64,000 nucleotides of DNA from Spizellomyces punctatus DAOM BR117. Taxonomy: Eukaryota > Chytridiomycota > Chytridiomycetes > Spizellomycetales > Spizellomycetaceae. Of the stretch, positions 11,673 through 23,948 are shown in pieces. The DNA lies in contig NW_015971540.1 in the NCBI RefSeq assembly GCF_000182565.1, forward strand, positions 744,476-808,475, written 5' to 3'. The translations under genes and the position numbers were made by a program. The notes under the pieces are model-generated. The model was not told where the DNA came from. It made no database searches and saw nothing but the letters and a program-made list of their open reading frames with translations. The first letter of the stretch is position 1; each line of letters begins with the position of its first letter.

Positions 11673-12599
11673 ATGGAGGACTCGAATCAATCACTCCAAG
11701 AAGAGGAATGCTTGGCGCTATCTTCCATCTACGGCCGGGATTTTCACCAAGACCCTCATCTCCCGGACTCTGCTGATATCACCTTGCATCTCGCGCCGGG
11801 GCCCGTTATCCTACGATGTCATTTTCCGACGACCTATCCTTCAGATGAACCACCTTATTATGAGCTTGTAGCAGAGTGGCATAACCGGGCAGGAGTTGCA
11901 CATGGGATATCAGAGTCAGTACGGAAAAAGGTGGACGAGAGGTTGCTGGATCTATTTGTTCCTGGGCAGGTTGTCGTGTTTGAATGGATTGCAAGTTTGC
12001 AGGAAATATTGGAAGAAGCGTACGGGAGGGAAGACGAACGTGAACCTGATGAGCCACAATCACCACCAGCATCCATACAAACCACTCCTCTAGTTCATAA
12101 ACCCCCTTCTCCAATCTCAGAGCCCAGCGAAGACGGAGACACAACCTTCCCAATGACGCTCCCACCAGACTGTCCTCCCATAACTCACTCGGTGAATCCC
12201 GTAATCGATCGGAAAAGCATATTTATTGCTCATGTAGCGCCCATTGTGTCCCCAGCAGATGCAGCAACAGTGGTGCAGGCGCTTTTGAGCAACAAACGCA
12301 TCATGCGCGCGACACACAACATTTCTGCATACCGGATTGTAGAGAACAATGGTGTCGTACGACAGGACTGCGATGATGATGGGGAGACGGCTGCCGGTGG
12401 CAGATTATTGCACATGTTACAATTGGCGGATGTGCGAGGGGCGGTCGTTGTTGTGTCGAGGTGGTATGGTGGGATCCAGCTAGGGCCGGCGCGATTTAAG
12501 CATATTAATAATGTTGCAAGGACGCTGTTGGAGCATTGTGGGTTCATCCAATCTGGAAGTGACATGCGTGGAAAAGGCAAGAGCGGGAAAAAACGATGA
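11673..12599 (+). CDS. YIH1: IMPACT/Yih1 homologue (RWD + UPF0029 domain)
   Basis: Inhibitor of the eIF2-alpha kinase activator Gcn1: its RWD domain competes with Gcn2 for Gcn1, damping the amino-acid starvation response. Residues 1-115 form the RWD domain (QEEECLALSSIYGRDF, FPTTYPSDEPPYYEL). An acidic Pro-rich linker follows. Residues 170-290 form the UPF0029/IMPACT domain (KSIFIAHVAPIVSPADAATV, then DDDGETAAGGRLLHML and VVVVSRWYGGIQLGPARFKH). Single exon, 308 residues from the ATG at 11673; an in-frame ATG three codons upstream (11664) is equally possible. It converges on the ABCG gene. Confidence 0.93.
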   Translation: MEDSNQSLQEEECLALSSIYGRDFHQDPHLPDSADITLHLAPGPVILRCHFPTTYPSDEPPYYELVAEWHNRAGVAHGISESVRKKVDERLLDLFVPGQVVVFEWIASLQEILEEAYGREDEREPDEPQSPPASIQTTPLVHKPPSPISEPSEDGDTTFPMTLPPDCPPITHSVNPVIDRKSIFIAHVAPIVSPADAATVVQALLSNKRIMRATHNISAYRIVENNGVVRQDCDDDGETAAGGRLLHMLQLADVRGAVVVVSRWYGGIQLGPARFKHINNVARTLLEHCGFIQSGSDMRGKGKSGKKR

Positions 12600-12764
12600 A
12601 TCCAGCATGTGCTGGTTGGAGTTCTCTAGCATCTGTACATAGACCAGGTCTCTTTGGAAGATCGTAGTATAATAGTATCCTATTATTCAACATACCCTAC
12701 AACTACATTCCTTTCAAGTACAATCTATTATACTTTTTTCATGAGGGTCGTATCTACATTAATA

Positions 12765-15700
12765 TCACGTTCGCTTCATGCGTCCCCACAAGACCAGGTA
12801 CGCAATCGCCCGTACCAAAACGGTCAAAACCGCGACCATAGTCATATTAAAAGCCCAATCGCTATTCGCACTCTCGAAATCCAACAATCTCAACGCATCC
12901 TCACCAGTCCGGTACAAACAGATCCCATCACGGACATCAGCATCTGAGCAATAAAACTCGAGCCCGTCAAACTCTTGGCTGGCTGTAATGCGGGATACAT
13001 ATCTTGTCAAAAAGGCATAGTTGATACCAGCGAGGAAGGCTGGCATTTTAACGGAAAGGAACCCAGACATCATGACTTGAAGGGAGATAACCGTCGACAT
13101 GATTTGCACAGAGAATCCGACACTGTTCACCATTGCACAAAAAGCAATCCCGATACTTTCGCCAGTATTTATCTGACAGTGATCGAGGTGTTAGTGATAT
13201 AGTGTAAGAACAGTTTTAACGACGCTCAACTTACGAAGCAAAAGACAACGTAGAAAAAGACAAGAAAGTTTGAAAGGGACGCCTGAAGTCCAATCACATA
13301 GATCGTAAACACAGAATATATCAACGCACTTGCAATTTCTGCCCCAATGAAAACAAGAGTAAGATTTCACGCCTTCTACGGGCAATTATAAGAGCACTTA
13401 CCAAATGGCAACTCATTGGTCAAGTAACTGAAAAAGAAGGAGGCAACGCTGTACACATTATCCCTGTACTCGAATTTCATCAGGTTGAGTTCTTGTGGGA
13501 AGACGGCGATGCAGTTGAGCATTCCGACAAAAATGAGGGAACCCTGCTGTTGCTGTAATAAGACGAATTAGAATCTCGTACAATACTGATGGTTCAAAAA
13601 CGGCCAACATACCAAAAGACCCATCCGTGCTTGAACAGAAGGCTGATTCTTACTCAACCGTGCAAAATATCTGTAAAGATCAAGACAACGTTAGTATCCT
13701 ACCGTAATTTACTCAATGTGCAAGCACTCACAAGGTGAAAATAATGCCCAAGGCAACTACTTGCATAATCCTCGCCGCTGCCAAGTTCACCTGACGTCTC
13801 ATATTCACAATACTCCTCCTAATCAAAACCCCTAATGACGTCCCAAGCGGCGCACGCTGTCGATATTGCAAACCCGCAAAGTCCACAGAAGTCAATACAG
13901 CGTCCTCGCTCTTTTGAACTTTTGCCTTTCCATCCGTCGTCCACCGTACAACCAACTCATCAACTCTCTTCCGACTGCGTTCTTCAGCCTCCGCGTTACG
14001 CAAGTCTACTGAAGACAGATCCAGGGCAAAATCGGCTGGGTTGGTCAGCGGCGGTATAACGTGGTTCAAAGATGCTAGGTAAGGGATCATAGAACGAGCT
14101 GGACCCGAATAAATGGGTCGGCCGCCTCGGGCGAGGAGAAGGATTTGATCAAATAGTTTGACAATGTCAGAGCGAGGTTGGTGAATTGAGACAATAATCG
14201 TTCGGCCGCCGGTACTGGCCATTTCTTTCAGTTGGGTCATGAGGTTGTGTGACGTATAGGCGTCCAAACCACTTGTAGGTTCTAAAACACACAGTTTTAG
14301 ATACCAAATCACCAGATGATAGAATCAACATCCGACTCACCGTCAATAACCAAAACGGCCGGGTTGGTCAACATCTGAATCCCAATACTCAATCGTCGCT
14401 TCTCACCGCCAGAAAGACCCTACACAGCACACTATCACGATCCTGCATGTATCGACCACAAAAAAGAATGTCTCAGCCTACCTTGACGACGCCCTCTCCT
14501 CCCACAACCCTGTCCGCGCAATCTTTCAATCCTAGCTCAAAAAGAACCTTCTCCGCTCGCTCAATCTTCTCCCCAACACTCATTTCCCTCGGCAATCTCA
14601 ACAGCGCCGCATACCGTAAAGTTTCGCGTGCTGTGAGAGCAGGCAAGAGGTGGTTGTCGTCCTGGACGACCAGCGAGCAAATGGACGCAATTTGGGCTGA
14701 AGAGTCAAGTTCAACGCCCTTGTATAATATACGCCCCGTTTGGGTCGTTTGGGTCAGCGGGCCGGTGTGGAGGGGTCGACCCATGAGGAGATTTAGGAGG
14801 GTAGATTTTCCGGCCCCGGATGCTCCCAAGATGACAGATAGTTGTCCAGATGGGAATTCCGCCGTGATATTTTGGAGGATAGGAGTAACCGTTGCCGTCG
14901 TCTCCTTTGCCGGATAGGCCTTTTTGGAAATGTACAGCGAGACATCATCCAGTCGAATATCAATTCTCGGAACGCTGGCCTCCCCCCGCTGCATCTCTTC
15001 ATCAATCGCGAGAGTTCGGTCCTTCTTATCCCCATTCTTCCGCATAATCGCCGAAGCATGTCGAACACCAGAATGGGGCTTAAGTCTCAACACCAAACCA
15101 GTGAGGAACATCAGAATGGCATAATTGACGATCAACGCAACAATAGGGGTGGTATAATCGTTGGACTTGAAACCCAAGCTCTTTAAGATGCTTTCGCCCT
15201 GGCAGCGCGGGTCCTGCCCGTTAGTGCCGAGTTCGGGGCATGCGTACTCATTGTTCGTAAACTCATTGGTGGCTAGTAGGCGGTAGCCGTAAGTGATGTA
15301 TGAGATTTCCTGCAGTTGTGGATTAACAAAGAGCAAAATCGGGTGTGAAAACATGAGGTTATTCGCAATAATACCTTGAACCATCGCAGGTAGACGGGAA
15401 TTTGATCGACCTGGATAAACACGTAAAGCAATTAGCTCAAAAAAAACCGGAGAAAATGGCAAAGACCAGCCATTTACGAACCTGAATGAAAAACCCAGAG
15501 GACGTCGACAAGAAGGTGAAAAACGAGTTTCCAATCAAAGAGGCTGTGGCAAAATCTCTCGCCCATGAGATGCAAAAGTACGCCCATCCGATCCTATCAC
15601 CACGTATCCATTAGCATCCAAGCAACCTAAAGCACAACACGTTTGCAGGCAAACTCACGTTACAAACTGCATCAATACGTTTCCGCCAGCGAAAACTCCC

Positions 15701-17632
15701 AAATGCCACATTTCATCTGTCCGCAACCCAGACATAAAGTACAGAATGACGGAAAAGAGGCAAGCCAAGACCACATAGAGGAAGAAGTTGGCGACCAACC
15801 AGCCGAGGAGGTATGGAATCACGCCGTACATTTTGTCCAGTCGCTCGCGGTCAAATACCTTCATTCTAAGACAGAACGTAAGCATCACTGCGGGAGGTCC
15901 GAAAGAAAGATCCTGGAATGCTTACTCCATGGAAAGTTTGTAGATCATGAACATGAGGCCAAGGTAATTTTGTACGGAGGCTGTAATGTACAACATCGAT
16001 TTACGACCAAGAATCCCACTCTGAAAGTCCAAAATCGAGAGTTGGTCTGTCATGCGCACTAGATATCCGTTGGTAGAGCAAAACTAACCTGGGTCTCATC
16101 CAACTTGTAAAAAACATAGCCAACAGCCGTAGCCAAAGTCAAAACTTCCAGGACTGATCCCCAAAGCGTAAGTCGGTCCTGTAACAAATTTCTAAAAGTT
16201 CTCTCGGCAAGAATTTGGGTTTGTCCCAAAAAGGACGCTCCAATCTGCTTGTTCGGCATAAAGGCACAGGGTTCCTTTGTCTTCTCTTCCACAGATGGAA
16301 GTAAAATCTCCATCTCAATGCCCTCCCCGGTGCGTCCAGTCTTCCATGCTTCAACAAGAGTCTTGACTCTCTCCTTTCCTTCCTCTTCTGCCTTTTCATC
16401 CCGATTATCCACACTCGTGACATCAATCAAAAAGTCAGCCGGGTTAACTTGATCGGGAATATCGTAGCCCAGCTTGGCAAAATAGTCCAAAACAGTTGCG
16501 CGTGCGCCGGAATAGACAAGATCACCCCGGCTGAGAAGAACGATGGAGTCAAAGAGGTCAAAGATATCGGATCGGGGTTGATGGATCGAGACACATATCG
16601 TTCGGCCTTTTCGACAGAGGGAGACGAGGGTTTCAATCAAGCTGTGGGACGTGAACGCATCCAGACCTGTGGAAGGGTGTCAGTATGCTGTGGTAGAATG
16701 GTAGAATGATGCGCCTACATAGCCCACACTTACCAGTGGTAGGCTCATCCATAAAGATGATACTGGGGTTAAGCAGGAGTTGGACACCCACCCTACGCAT
16801 ATCACAAAATAAATCGTCTGAGATGATCAGAGCCCCTCGTAAAATCTCGACCCATTACAACGTACGATACACGTCTCTTTTCGCCTCCGGATATCCCTTT
16901 CCGCCACTCATCGCCAACAATGGTATCCGCACATTCTTTCAGTCCCAATTCCAAAATAACGTCCTCGACCAGTTTATATTTCTGACTTCGCGGCATGTCA
17001 TTGGGGAGTCGCAGACGGGCGGCATAGCGGAGGGTTTCGCGGACTAGCACAATGCTGTCAGAGATGCGCTCGGTGTGACCAATAGTGTGTGCACTAAATA
17101 CCGGTTAAATAGGGCAACAGCTGATCACTCTGTTGGACGTATGCAACACGACCGGTAGCAATATAGGTCTTGGCTGGACGGTTGTTGATCAGGATTTGGC
17201 CGGTAGTTTGGACATTGGTGACGCGACCTAGTTTTTTTCAATGTGAGCGTGTAGATTGTCGCAGCAAGTGATTTTGGATTTTTTTACCTGCCATAGCATT
17301 CAACAGTGTAGTCTACAAACATATCATGGTCAGTCAAAGCTGTAAAAAAGACATCTCAATAGTGTATCCGATCATCACCTTTCCACTCCCACTCCCGCCC
17401 TGTTTAAATAACCAAGAACCATTACTATCACCCGCAAGTCAAAAATCCCGGCAGAAACAAAAGTAAAGCATACCATAATGGCCAGCAACTTGCCACTTGG
17501 AACGTGCAGACCCACATTCCTCAGCACCTCTGTCCCTGTAACGCGCCTTGCACCCTGCCATCCACCCCCAACCGACACATACAAGTCGCGAACGCTAATA
17601 TCCGCCGGCTCGACGTGGTCAAAGTTGTCCAT
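12765..17632 (-). CDS. Full-size ABCG transporter (NBD-TMD-NBD-TMD)
   Basis: ATP-driven exporter of lipids or drugs in the plasma or vacuolar membrane; the layout matches the yeast Yol075c type. Many introns. NBD1 (about 17630-16060): Walker A GGSGSGKTTLLN split by introns near 17300-17400, Q-loop VAYVQQSD, signature ISGGEKRR, Walker [12 protein letters not shown]-loop [13 protein letters not shown]. Membrane helices follow ([20 protein letters not shown] near 15800). NBD2 (about 14950-14100): Walker [16 protein letters not shown]-loop [14 protein letters not shown], signature [12 protein letters not shown], Walker [14 protein letters not shown] split by an intron, H-loop [13 protein letters not shown]. 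The second set of helices runs to the stop at 12765. Both catalytic sites look intact, unlike PDR-type pumps. An ATG at 17641 is an alternative start. The substrate cannot be told. Confidence 0.9.
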
Positions 17633-18074
17633 AAAGTGCAAAAGAAAAGCAACTCAAGGACTAACTGTTCAAAACCACCAAGACGACGAAAAGACCAACT
17701 TAATTCATTCGGAAGGACGGAAACTTTGGAATGAAATTTAACCTCGGAATGGAATTTAACAAAAACTTGTTCATATCCCCATTTCAACACTTTTTGTGCC
17801 AGCTTTGCGTCCAGCCGGCCGATCGGAAATTTCACACTTTTGAGGCTTAGTCTGGTGACTTGCTTACGTACGCATCGAACCTTGACCAAGTGACGTCAAA
17901 GGCGTTTTATGTTTTGGTTATTTTTGTGGATGTTTTTTGTGTGCTTTTGGAGGGGAGGAGGGGCCAATGGCCCAAAGATGAGCGATACTTTTATTGTGTC
18001 GTTGTTCTGCTTTGCGCTGTTGCAGACTGTATTTGGCTGCTGTCACGAGACGTTAACGGACGTTGAACACAGAC
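17633..18074. promoter_or_regulatory. Divergent spacer between ABCG and K+ channel genes
   Basis: About 440 bases, with no gene seen. It should carry both promoters; no motif is clear. Confidence 0.4.
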
Positions 18075-19496
18075 ATGCTCGTTCTGAGCATTTTAGGGGC
18101 CTTCATCGTGCTGCTCATCTTTCATGATTTTCTGTGGACAACCTTTTCGGTTTCTTCGTATGTCTTTTCTTTGTGTCTCTTTTTGCATGGTCTCCTGTTG
18201 ATAGTCTCGTTTCTATTCTACAGGAATGGTTTCATCACGCGATGGACTACGCGAGGTTCGTTACTATTCGTTATGCGATCAAAATATGCAAGTCAATTTG
18301 TGAACTCGGTTTTTCAGGCATCGGAAGGTTTGCATCCTTGCTTTACGAAACCTTTCCATGGACACGCAATCATTTTCACGCTTTTGCCGAAATCACAATC
18401 GGTGAGACTTGTTTGTTCTTTATCTCCCAAATCATTTCTAACAATATTCCCCGCTACAGGTGTCATCCTCATGATTTGGTATATCGGAACCTGGGCTGGT
18501 TGGTCCCTCATCTTTAGCAACGTACCAATCATACAAGCCAGCAAGCAATCGGACGTCACCCACGTTGGGGAAAACATCACGCCAGCGGATGTGATATACT
18601 ATACTGGCACAGCTTTTTTCACTCTTGGATTGGGTGATTATGTTGTTGACTCTGGAGCAACGTTTTGGAGGATTATGAGCAATGTATGTGCGGCCGAGGG
18701 GATTTTGCTGGGTATTATTACCGTCACATGTTTGTATTCTGTGCAGTACCTGAACATCGTTTTGAGCTGTGGAACTAAAAACAACTTTACATAGACCTAC
18801 TGGCCGCAGTAGACGCCGCCACAGCGACATGCACATTTGCCAACATACTCGTCTGCATGGGCGGATCGCCGACGCATATCTTGATCAATGCATGGAATCC
18901 GAAGACGAAATCGTTTGGATCATTGGAAAGCGCGTTGATTGATGCATCGGATGATTTAGGAATTGAAAGGCAGAATTACATTTTATGTATGGCAGAATGT
19001 TTTTTTTTTTGCTTTTGGATTTCATAAAGTATAAAGCTAACAAAATATTGTTCAAAATTATACAGATCCAGTTCTCTTTACGTATTCGTTTTCCACTGGG
19101 AAACCCGCCTACGACAGCTCACCTCCCCGCATCGCTGCCCTTGATGACTTGCTGACCATCCTCCTGCACGCCATCGACCCTGCTTACACTCCCTCACGGT
19201 ACATTCTCCAAACGACGCGAATGGCATTAACAGCGTATTTGGACATACTCTCCGCTGCGCGCATCGACTCTGCAGAGACCGCACCCCCACCCCCGGATTT
19301 GACATTGCTACGTGAAAAAGGTTTACCAGTGATTGTCAATGATGATATGTGGAAGAGAATATGTGAAAGAGAGAACATTCGGAAGCGACGGTGTTTTTTG
19401 CTGGGTTTGATGGTCCGGTGTGGCCACGATTGGGACGATGTTGTAAGCATTACGTGGCCGGAGAAGAGCGAGCCGGGGATGTGGTGGGAGGAGTAG
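18075..19496 (+). CDS. Potassium-channel family protein of prokaryote-like design
   Basis: Spliced model built by phase: MLVLSILGAFIVLLIFHDF (helix 1), intron 18159-18224, a basic linker (GFITRWTTR), more introns, then the helix GVILMIWYIGTWAGWSLIF. A pore loop TAFFTLGLGDYV follows, with T-L-G-L-G-D in place of the canonical T-V-G-Y-G-D filter, then the helix CAAEGILLGIITVTYLLAAV. A soluble C-terminal part follows (YPVLFTYSFSTGKPAYDSSP, then a helical domain to MWWEE). The order pore domain, YPVLhYFHS-like motif and helical tail matches a bacterial two-helix ion channel family (Ion_trans_2 type) that I know from bacteria and not from fungi. At least five introns, so any transfer would be old. 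Stop at 19494-19496. Confidence 0.72.
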
Positions 19497-19644
19497 GATG
19501 TTTGACTAGCGTTTGTACATAGACCTGTTTGATATATTATTTACAAGTACTGACGAAAAAAAAAAATGATCGCAGAGACTATGTAGCCCATTGCCACAAC
19601 CAAAAAAGAGCATATATACAAATGACCACACAGAGCTCCACAAC

Positions 19645-22634
19645 TTACACTGCTCCCCCAGCAACTACCTCCAACCACGGCCCCAGAGCCTTCAACCAGG
19701 GTCCCATCAGTTCTGGGACAACCTCCAACCCCAATGGATCCTTCCACTCTGTCTTTTGCCTATACACGACGCCAAAGCCCGAGGCGGCAGCTACAATGCC
19801 CGGCTCCACAGTGGGAGGCTCCATCATAAAGGTCCCGTCAGAGGAATCGCCAGATTCATCATCGACCATGAGGGCTCGGAGTTGGCTTTCCACATCCTCT
19901 TCGGTTGTGGGCGGTGTGGGAGTCTCGGATGGTGCGTCGGAAGGATCAACGAGAGATTCAAAGCTGGTGATGCTGCGTGCCTTGTGGAGGGGTTTGGGTA
20001 CTTGGAGTGTATTCCGATCGTCTGCAACACTGTCTGCAACACCGTCTGCAACACCAGTGAGACCATCCACCCAAACTGGCCCATGCTCTTCGGCCCAAAT
20101 ATCCTGCAACGCCAACCCAACATCAGACACCTGTAATTCCTCGTCCAAAACATCTCCCTTGGCCACACCCAAGACTCTAGACAGAACCCTTTGGCGGACC
20201 TTTTCATTTCGTTCCTTCTTCCTTGCCCGCAGCTTTTCCAAGTCCCTCATTAAAGCCTCTCGATCAATCGACGGGTTTTGGACGACGGATGCCAAGTCCA
20301 CCACTGGGCCATATCCACGGAAAAATTTGGCAACGTCATCGGCCCAGGATGCGATCTCTGCTAATGAATGGATACGGCCAGGCTGCGCAGAGAGTGTTGA
20401 ACGGACATGCTTAAAAATTCGATGCTCATGGCGTGAGAGAAGGGTGATGAACGGGCGAAGGGGTGGCGCATTTGCATTGCGTGGTGCAGTCGGCCCTGTT
20501 TGCAACTTTTGTGAGCAGAGGCATGATCCGAGCATTTCATGGCCTAGATATACCTTTCGCCTGCTCAATCTCAGCAATCCGCAACAAATCTTCAATGAAC
20601 TTTGCCCCGTCTCGTATGCAGCTCCCCGGATCAGCCGCCTAAAGATGCCGTTGAGCGCTCTTGTTTTTAAAAGCCCACTCGAACGAATTTTAGAACCAAC
20701 CTTGTACGCTTCAGTGAGTGGCTTATAACTGATTGCCAGAATATCTTTGGCGAGGTGAACCACCACGTCCTGCAAAGTAGTAAATGAGCATCTATACACG
20801 AGTTGAAAAGAACAATGGATATCGGACGGACCTCCTGGACGAGATTTCTAAACTGATGTAGACGCCTCATCCTCCAGTAATATCCCAACAGTCTCTCTAC
20901 AGCCTGTCTCTCCGGGCTTGCCGCATCTGGTTGGTACCCCAATATCTGTGCAGGAAGGTCTGCCGAAATATCTGGGGAAAATTATCAATCGAAAGGTTAC
21001 ACCGTGAATGACATTTGAAATTACCTAGCTCATAACCACCCAATGGTGCGCGGTTGACCACTTCCTTGGCACTGATGGATATATCTGGACCTGTAAAACG
21101 CTCAACATATTGAATCTCTTTCAATGTCGCTCGGATTTCATCATCAATGATTCCTGTAATCATGCTTGAGACCCAACATTGTATCAGCGGGGCTGTAAAC
21201 TAATGGTCACACAAGAACGTTGCTCACCTCTGCAATAAGCACTTGGTTCCAAATGGTCGCGCAAGGAGGAGATTTCCAATTGCTTTCACAACCATGACAG
21301 GATTGGTGCTCTTTAGTAATGCTGCCCAGCTCCTATACGGGGCACGGGAATGGAAGGCTTTGAGGCGACGCAAGTGTTCTGGAGCGCGATCGTGCGTTAT
21401 GAACGTGCGGTAGAACGAGGCTGCGGCACTATTCAAGTACATCACGCAAGCATTAGGTATTTTATGATCATGCCTTCCTCAGTACTCTGCATGATACTCA
21501 CCACATTTTCCACCATTCAACAACCATTCTATAATGTGCTGGCAACTCGGAAATCTCCTCGGCTTTACCAATCACCGCAAAAACCTTTGCCAAACCTCCT
21601 GGTTCCAACACCTCGTCCCGGAACATGTCTAAAGCTTTTCGGATTTCATCCGCCTTCTTGGAAGCTTCCTGATCATCGCTATTTGAGTGGACGATGGGCT
21701 CAGACTGGTTCAGAAAATCGCGGAGTGTTGATGTCGGCTGTGATGATAGACTCCAGAGATACGTGGTGAGAGACGTGATCGCGTAGCTCAAGGATGTGCC
21801 TTTGGGTGTGCCAGATACTGTAGGCAAGGCCGGGATGCGGAGGTTCGCCCGGCGAATGAGCTGTAGGATTTTCATAATGTGTTACTGCATATCCTAATGA
21901 GAAAAATATGGAAGATAACTCGCGAACTTGCCTCTTTATGAAGCGATTTAAAAGCACCATAGTCTCGACGCGCGATCGCCGTCCGACCGTTCATGATAGA
22001 TCGCACTGTATACTCCTACGAAATGTATAGACATTTTAGCCGGACTCTAAGCTGTGTACCATTTCCCCATTGCAAATTAGTGGAGACGTACCACAGTCTC
22101 TGAGGACCGCCATAAACCTTTCTTGACAGTCACTTTTGTCTCGACAATCTCCACTTCTTGAAAAACAAACTGCTTTTGCTCCGGGACTTGCACTCCATTA
22201 CCCACTCTTGTCCCTTCTTTAAGCTCATATTCTTCTGTTGTTGTCCTAACAGATTTGCCCAGCATTGCAGCGATAGCATCCACAGCCTTGTTCGCCAGCA
22301 AATCCCTCTTTGCTATATGAGATGCAGTACCACCCGAATCCACCCCGCGGAACAATCCCAAAAACCTTCCGCAAACCCTCCAAAACTCTTTTGGTCCGTT
22401 ATCTGCTGCTTGGAGAGGGGGAAAGGGGAGTAGAAGGCGTGAAAAGAGAGGAGAGAGGAGAGGGAAAGTTGCGTCAGGTGTTTCGGGAGAGGGAGGAGGA
22501 ACAAGAGCGCCTATAGATTCCGGTGTATCCAGCAGCGCTGATATTTCTTTTCGGAGTTGTCTTGCAATTAAAGCCTTTTTGAGCAAATGCACATCTTCTC
22601 CTGTCAATGGTGCGTTTGTGGGTGACGTGTTCAT
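19645..22634 (-). CDS. PX-domain protein with PXB and DUF3818 regions (Ypr097w/Lec1-like)
   Basis: Fungal lipid-binding protein of the Ypr097w group, linked in yeast to lipid exchange. N-terminal PX-associated (PXB) domain: LTGEDVHLLKKALIARQLRK near 22590. After a short intron the PX domain continues EYTVRSIMNGRTAIARRDYG (near 22020-21950), the typical R-R-Y-x-x-F region. Then DUF3818: YRSWAALLKSTNPVMVVKAI and LLLARPFGTKCLLQ near 21330-21230, and LLGYYWRMRRLHQFRNLVQE near 20890 followed by VHLAKDILAISYKPLTEAYK. The C-terminal tail is acidic. Start taken at the ATG 22634, immediately before the PXB domain; the frame is open for 59 more codons upstream. Stop at 19645-19647, convergent with the channel gene. 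Confidence 0.85.
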
Positions 22635-23581
22635 GGTTTTCTCTCTCCAGTAAGAGTAATGGAGAAGCGCGGGGGTGTTAAAATAGACGAGGAGCCCCTG
22701 TTTGTGAGCAGGGGAGATGGAGGAAGAAGGGAAACCTGGGCGAGCAAAAGAGCTCACTGGCAGAAAGTTGCCCAGCAAGTCCCCAGCAGGGTTTGAAAGT
22801 TGCTGTGGCAATTTGAGATGATGACATCAGCGATTCTAAAATGGAATCCTTCCAATCCTGCATTTTGTTGGAATATGAGATGCTTTTTTATTGTGTACAT
22901 TGGGGCATGCCACATCAAAGGATTCAATTGAGATGAACGTAAGTGTGCAATGCCATAACAACCATTGGAACGATATGCGTGAGTATGGCACATACAAGTA
23001 CATGGGGGAACGAGTGCCGGAGGATAATAGACTAGCATCCAAAATACGATCGGCGAGCGACCTTTCTTGCTGTAGATGAGTAACATCTTTTGTCGAAACA
23101 AACTAATCGCACATTCCAGCAGTAAACGTTTGGTTTATCGCTCAAGTTCAATCCATTCTTTTCAAGCTGTCCATTATGAAATTGGCATGCACATCAGATC
23201 TCTCGATCTGACAAGGAACCCATCTCATCCAGACTGTGCTTGACTGGCATGTAAAAAGCAATGCATATAGTAGAATTTGTTTTTGCTGCCACCCGTGGTA
23301 GCAGCGGCGACAATCCCCAAGTAAATCCCAAAGCAAATCCCCTAAATAAAGGAAAGCTACTATCCATGGCACCGCTGCATTCACTCCATGATGCGTTTGA
23401 CCCCAGAATGAATCGTTTTTAAATTTAGTTTTTGTAAAAAGGAGGAAATCGTCACTAAATGAGTGGCATAAAACGAATATAAATAGAACACTTTTCGTAG
23501 CCGCTAACCATGTATATGTGACTTTTAAAGCGACTGCACCAAAAAGGGCTTGCCGCAAACTGCCCAATTCTTTTCAGAACT
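22635..23581. other. Intergenic, no confident gene
   Basis: About 950 bases between two start codons on opposite strands. A minus-strand frame at 23148-23567 has hydrophobic stretches but no supporting splice model or homology. Probably promoters plus spacer. Confidence 0.4.
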
Positions 23582-23948
23582 ATGGACTTTGAGACCAAAA
23601 TTGTCCTCACACTCATTGGAGCTAGTGTGAGCCTCACTTCACTGGTTGCTATATCTCCACAAGGAGTATTACCCATAACCTCGTTAAAATACTGATCATT
23701 GTCCATCATATAGGCTTTTGCTGGACTGGCATCAATCTATACAGTGGGCGTTTGGCAGGCAGTGGTTCAAAAGGATGGAAAGAAGAGCGTTGGAAACAAA
23801 GGTGAGTGATGCTACAAAAGATGCTACTGTTACTTTTATGTTAAGTATGCACATGGATGCATCTGTAGGAACGGACAAGAAACTGGTTGGATTGGAGGGG
23901 ACAAGAGTCGTCTTGGAAGCGAAAATCATTAGTGCAAAGCAGACCTGA
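23582..23948 (+). CDS. Small two-helix membrane protein, three exons
   Basis: 83 residues, not recognised. Exon 1 starts MDFETKIVLTLIGASVSLTS and ends at a GTATTA donor. The intron closes at CATCATATAG and exon 2 continues AFAGLASIYTVGVWQAVVQK up to a textbook GTGAGT donor. The third exon (after ATCTGTAG) gives TDKKLVGLEGTRVVLEAKII and ends KQT at TGA 23946-23948. Both joins are in phase and yield two evenly spaced hydrophobic helices followed by a soluble basic/acidic tail, so I believe it is real. Likely a small organelle or ER membrane protein; no family can be named. Confidence 0.6.

Noticed and set aside
14447-15186. Plus-strand frames of 110-156 codons inside the ABCG gene
   Set aside because: They are antisense shadows of the second nucleotide-binding domain.
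19529-20728. 399-codon plus-strand frame
   Set aside because: It is antisense to the last exons of the PX/DUF3818 gene, whose frame carries family motifs.
22635-22811. 59-codon N-terminal extension of the PX protein
   Set aside because: The PXB domain begins right after the ATG at 22634, and the upstream part has no coding character.
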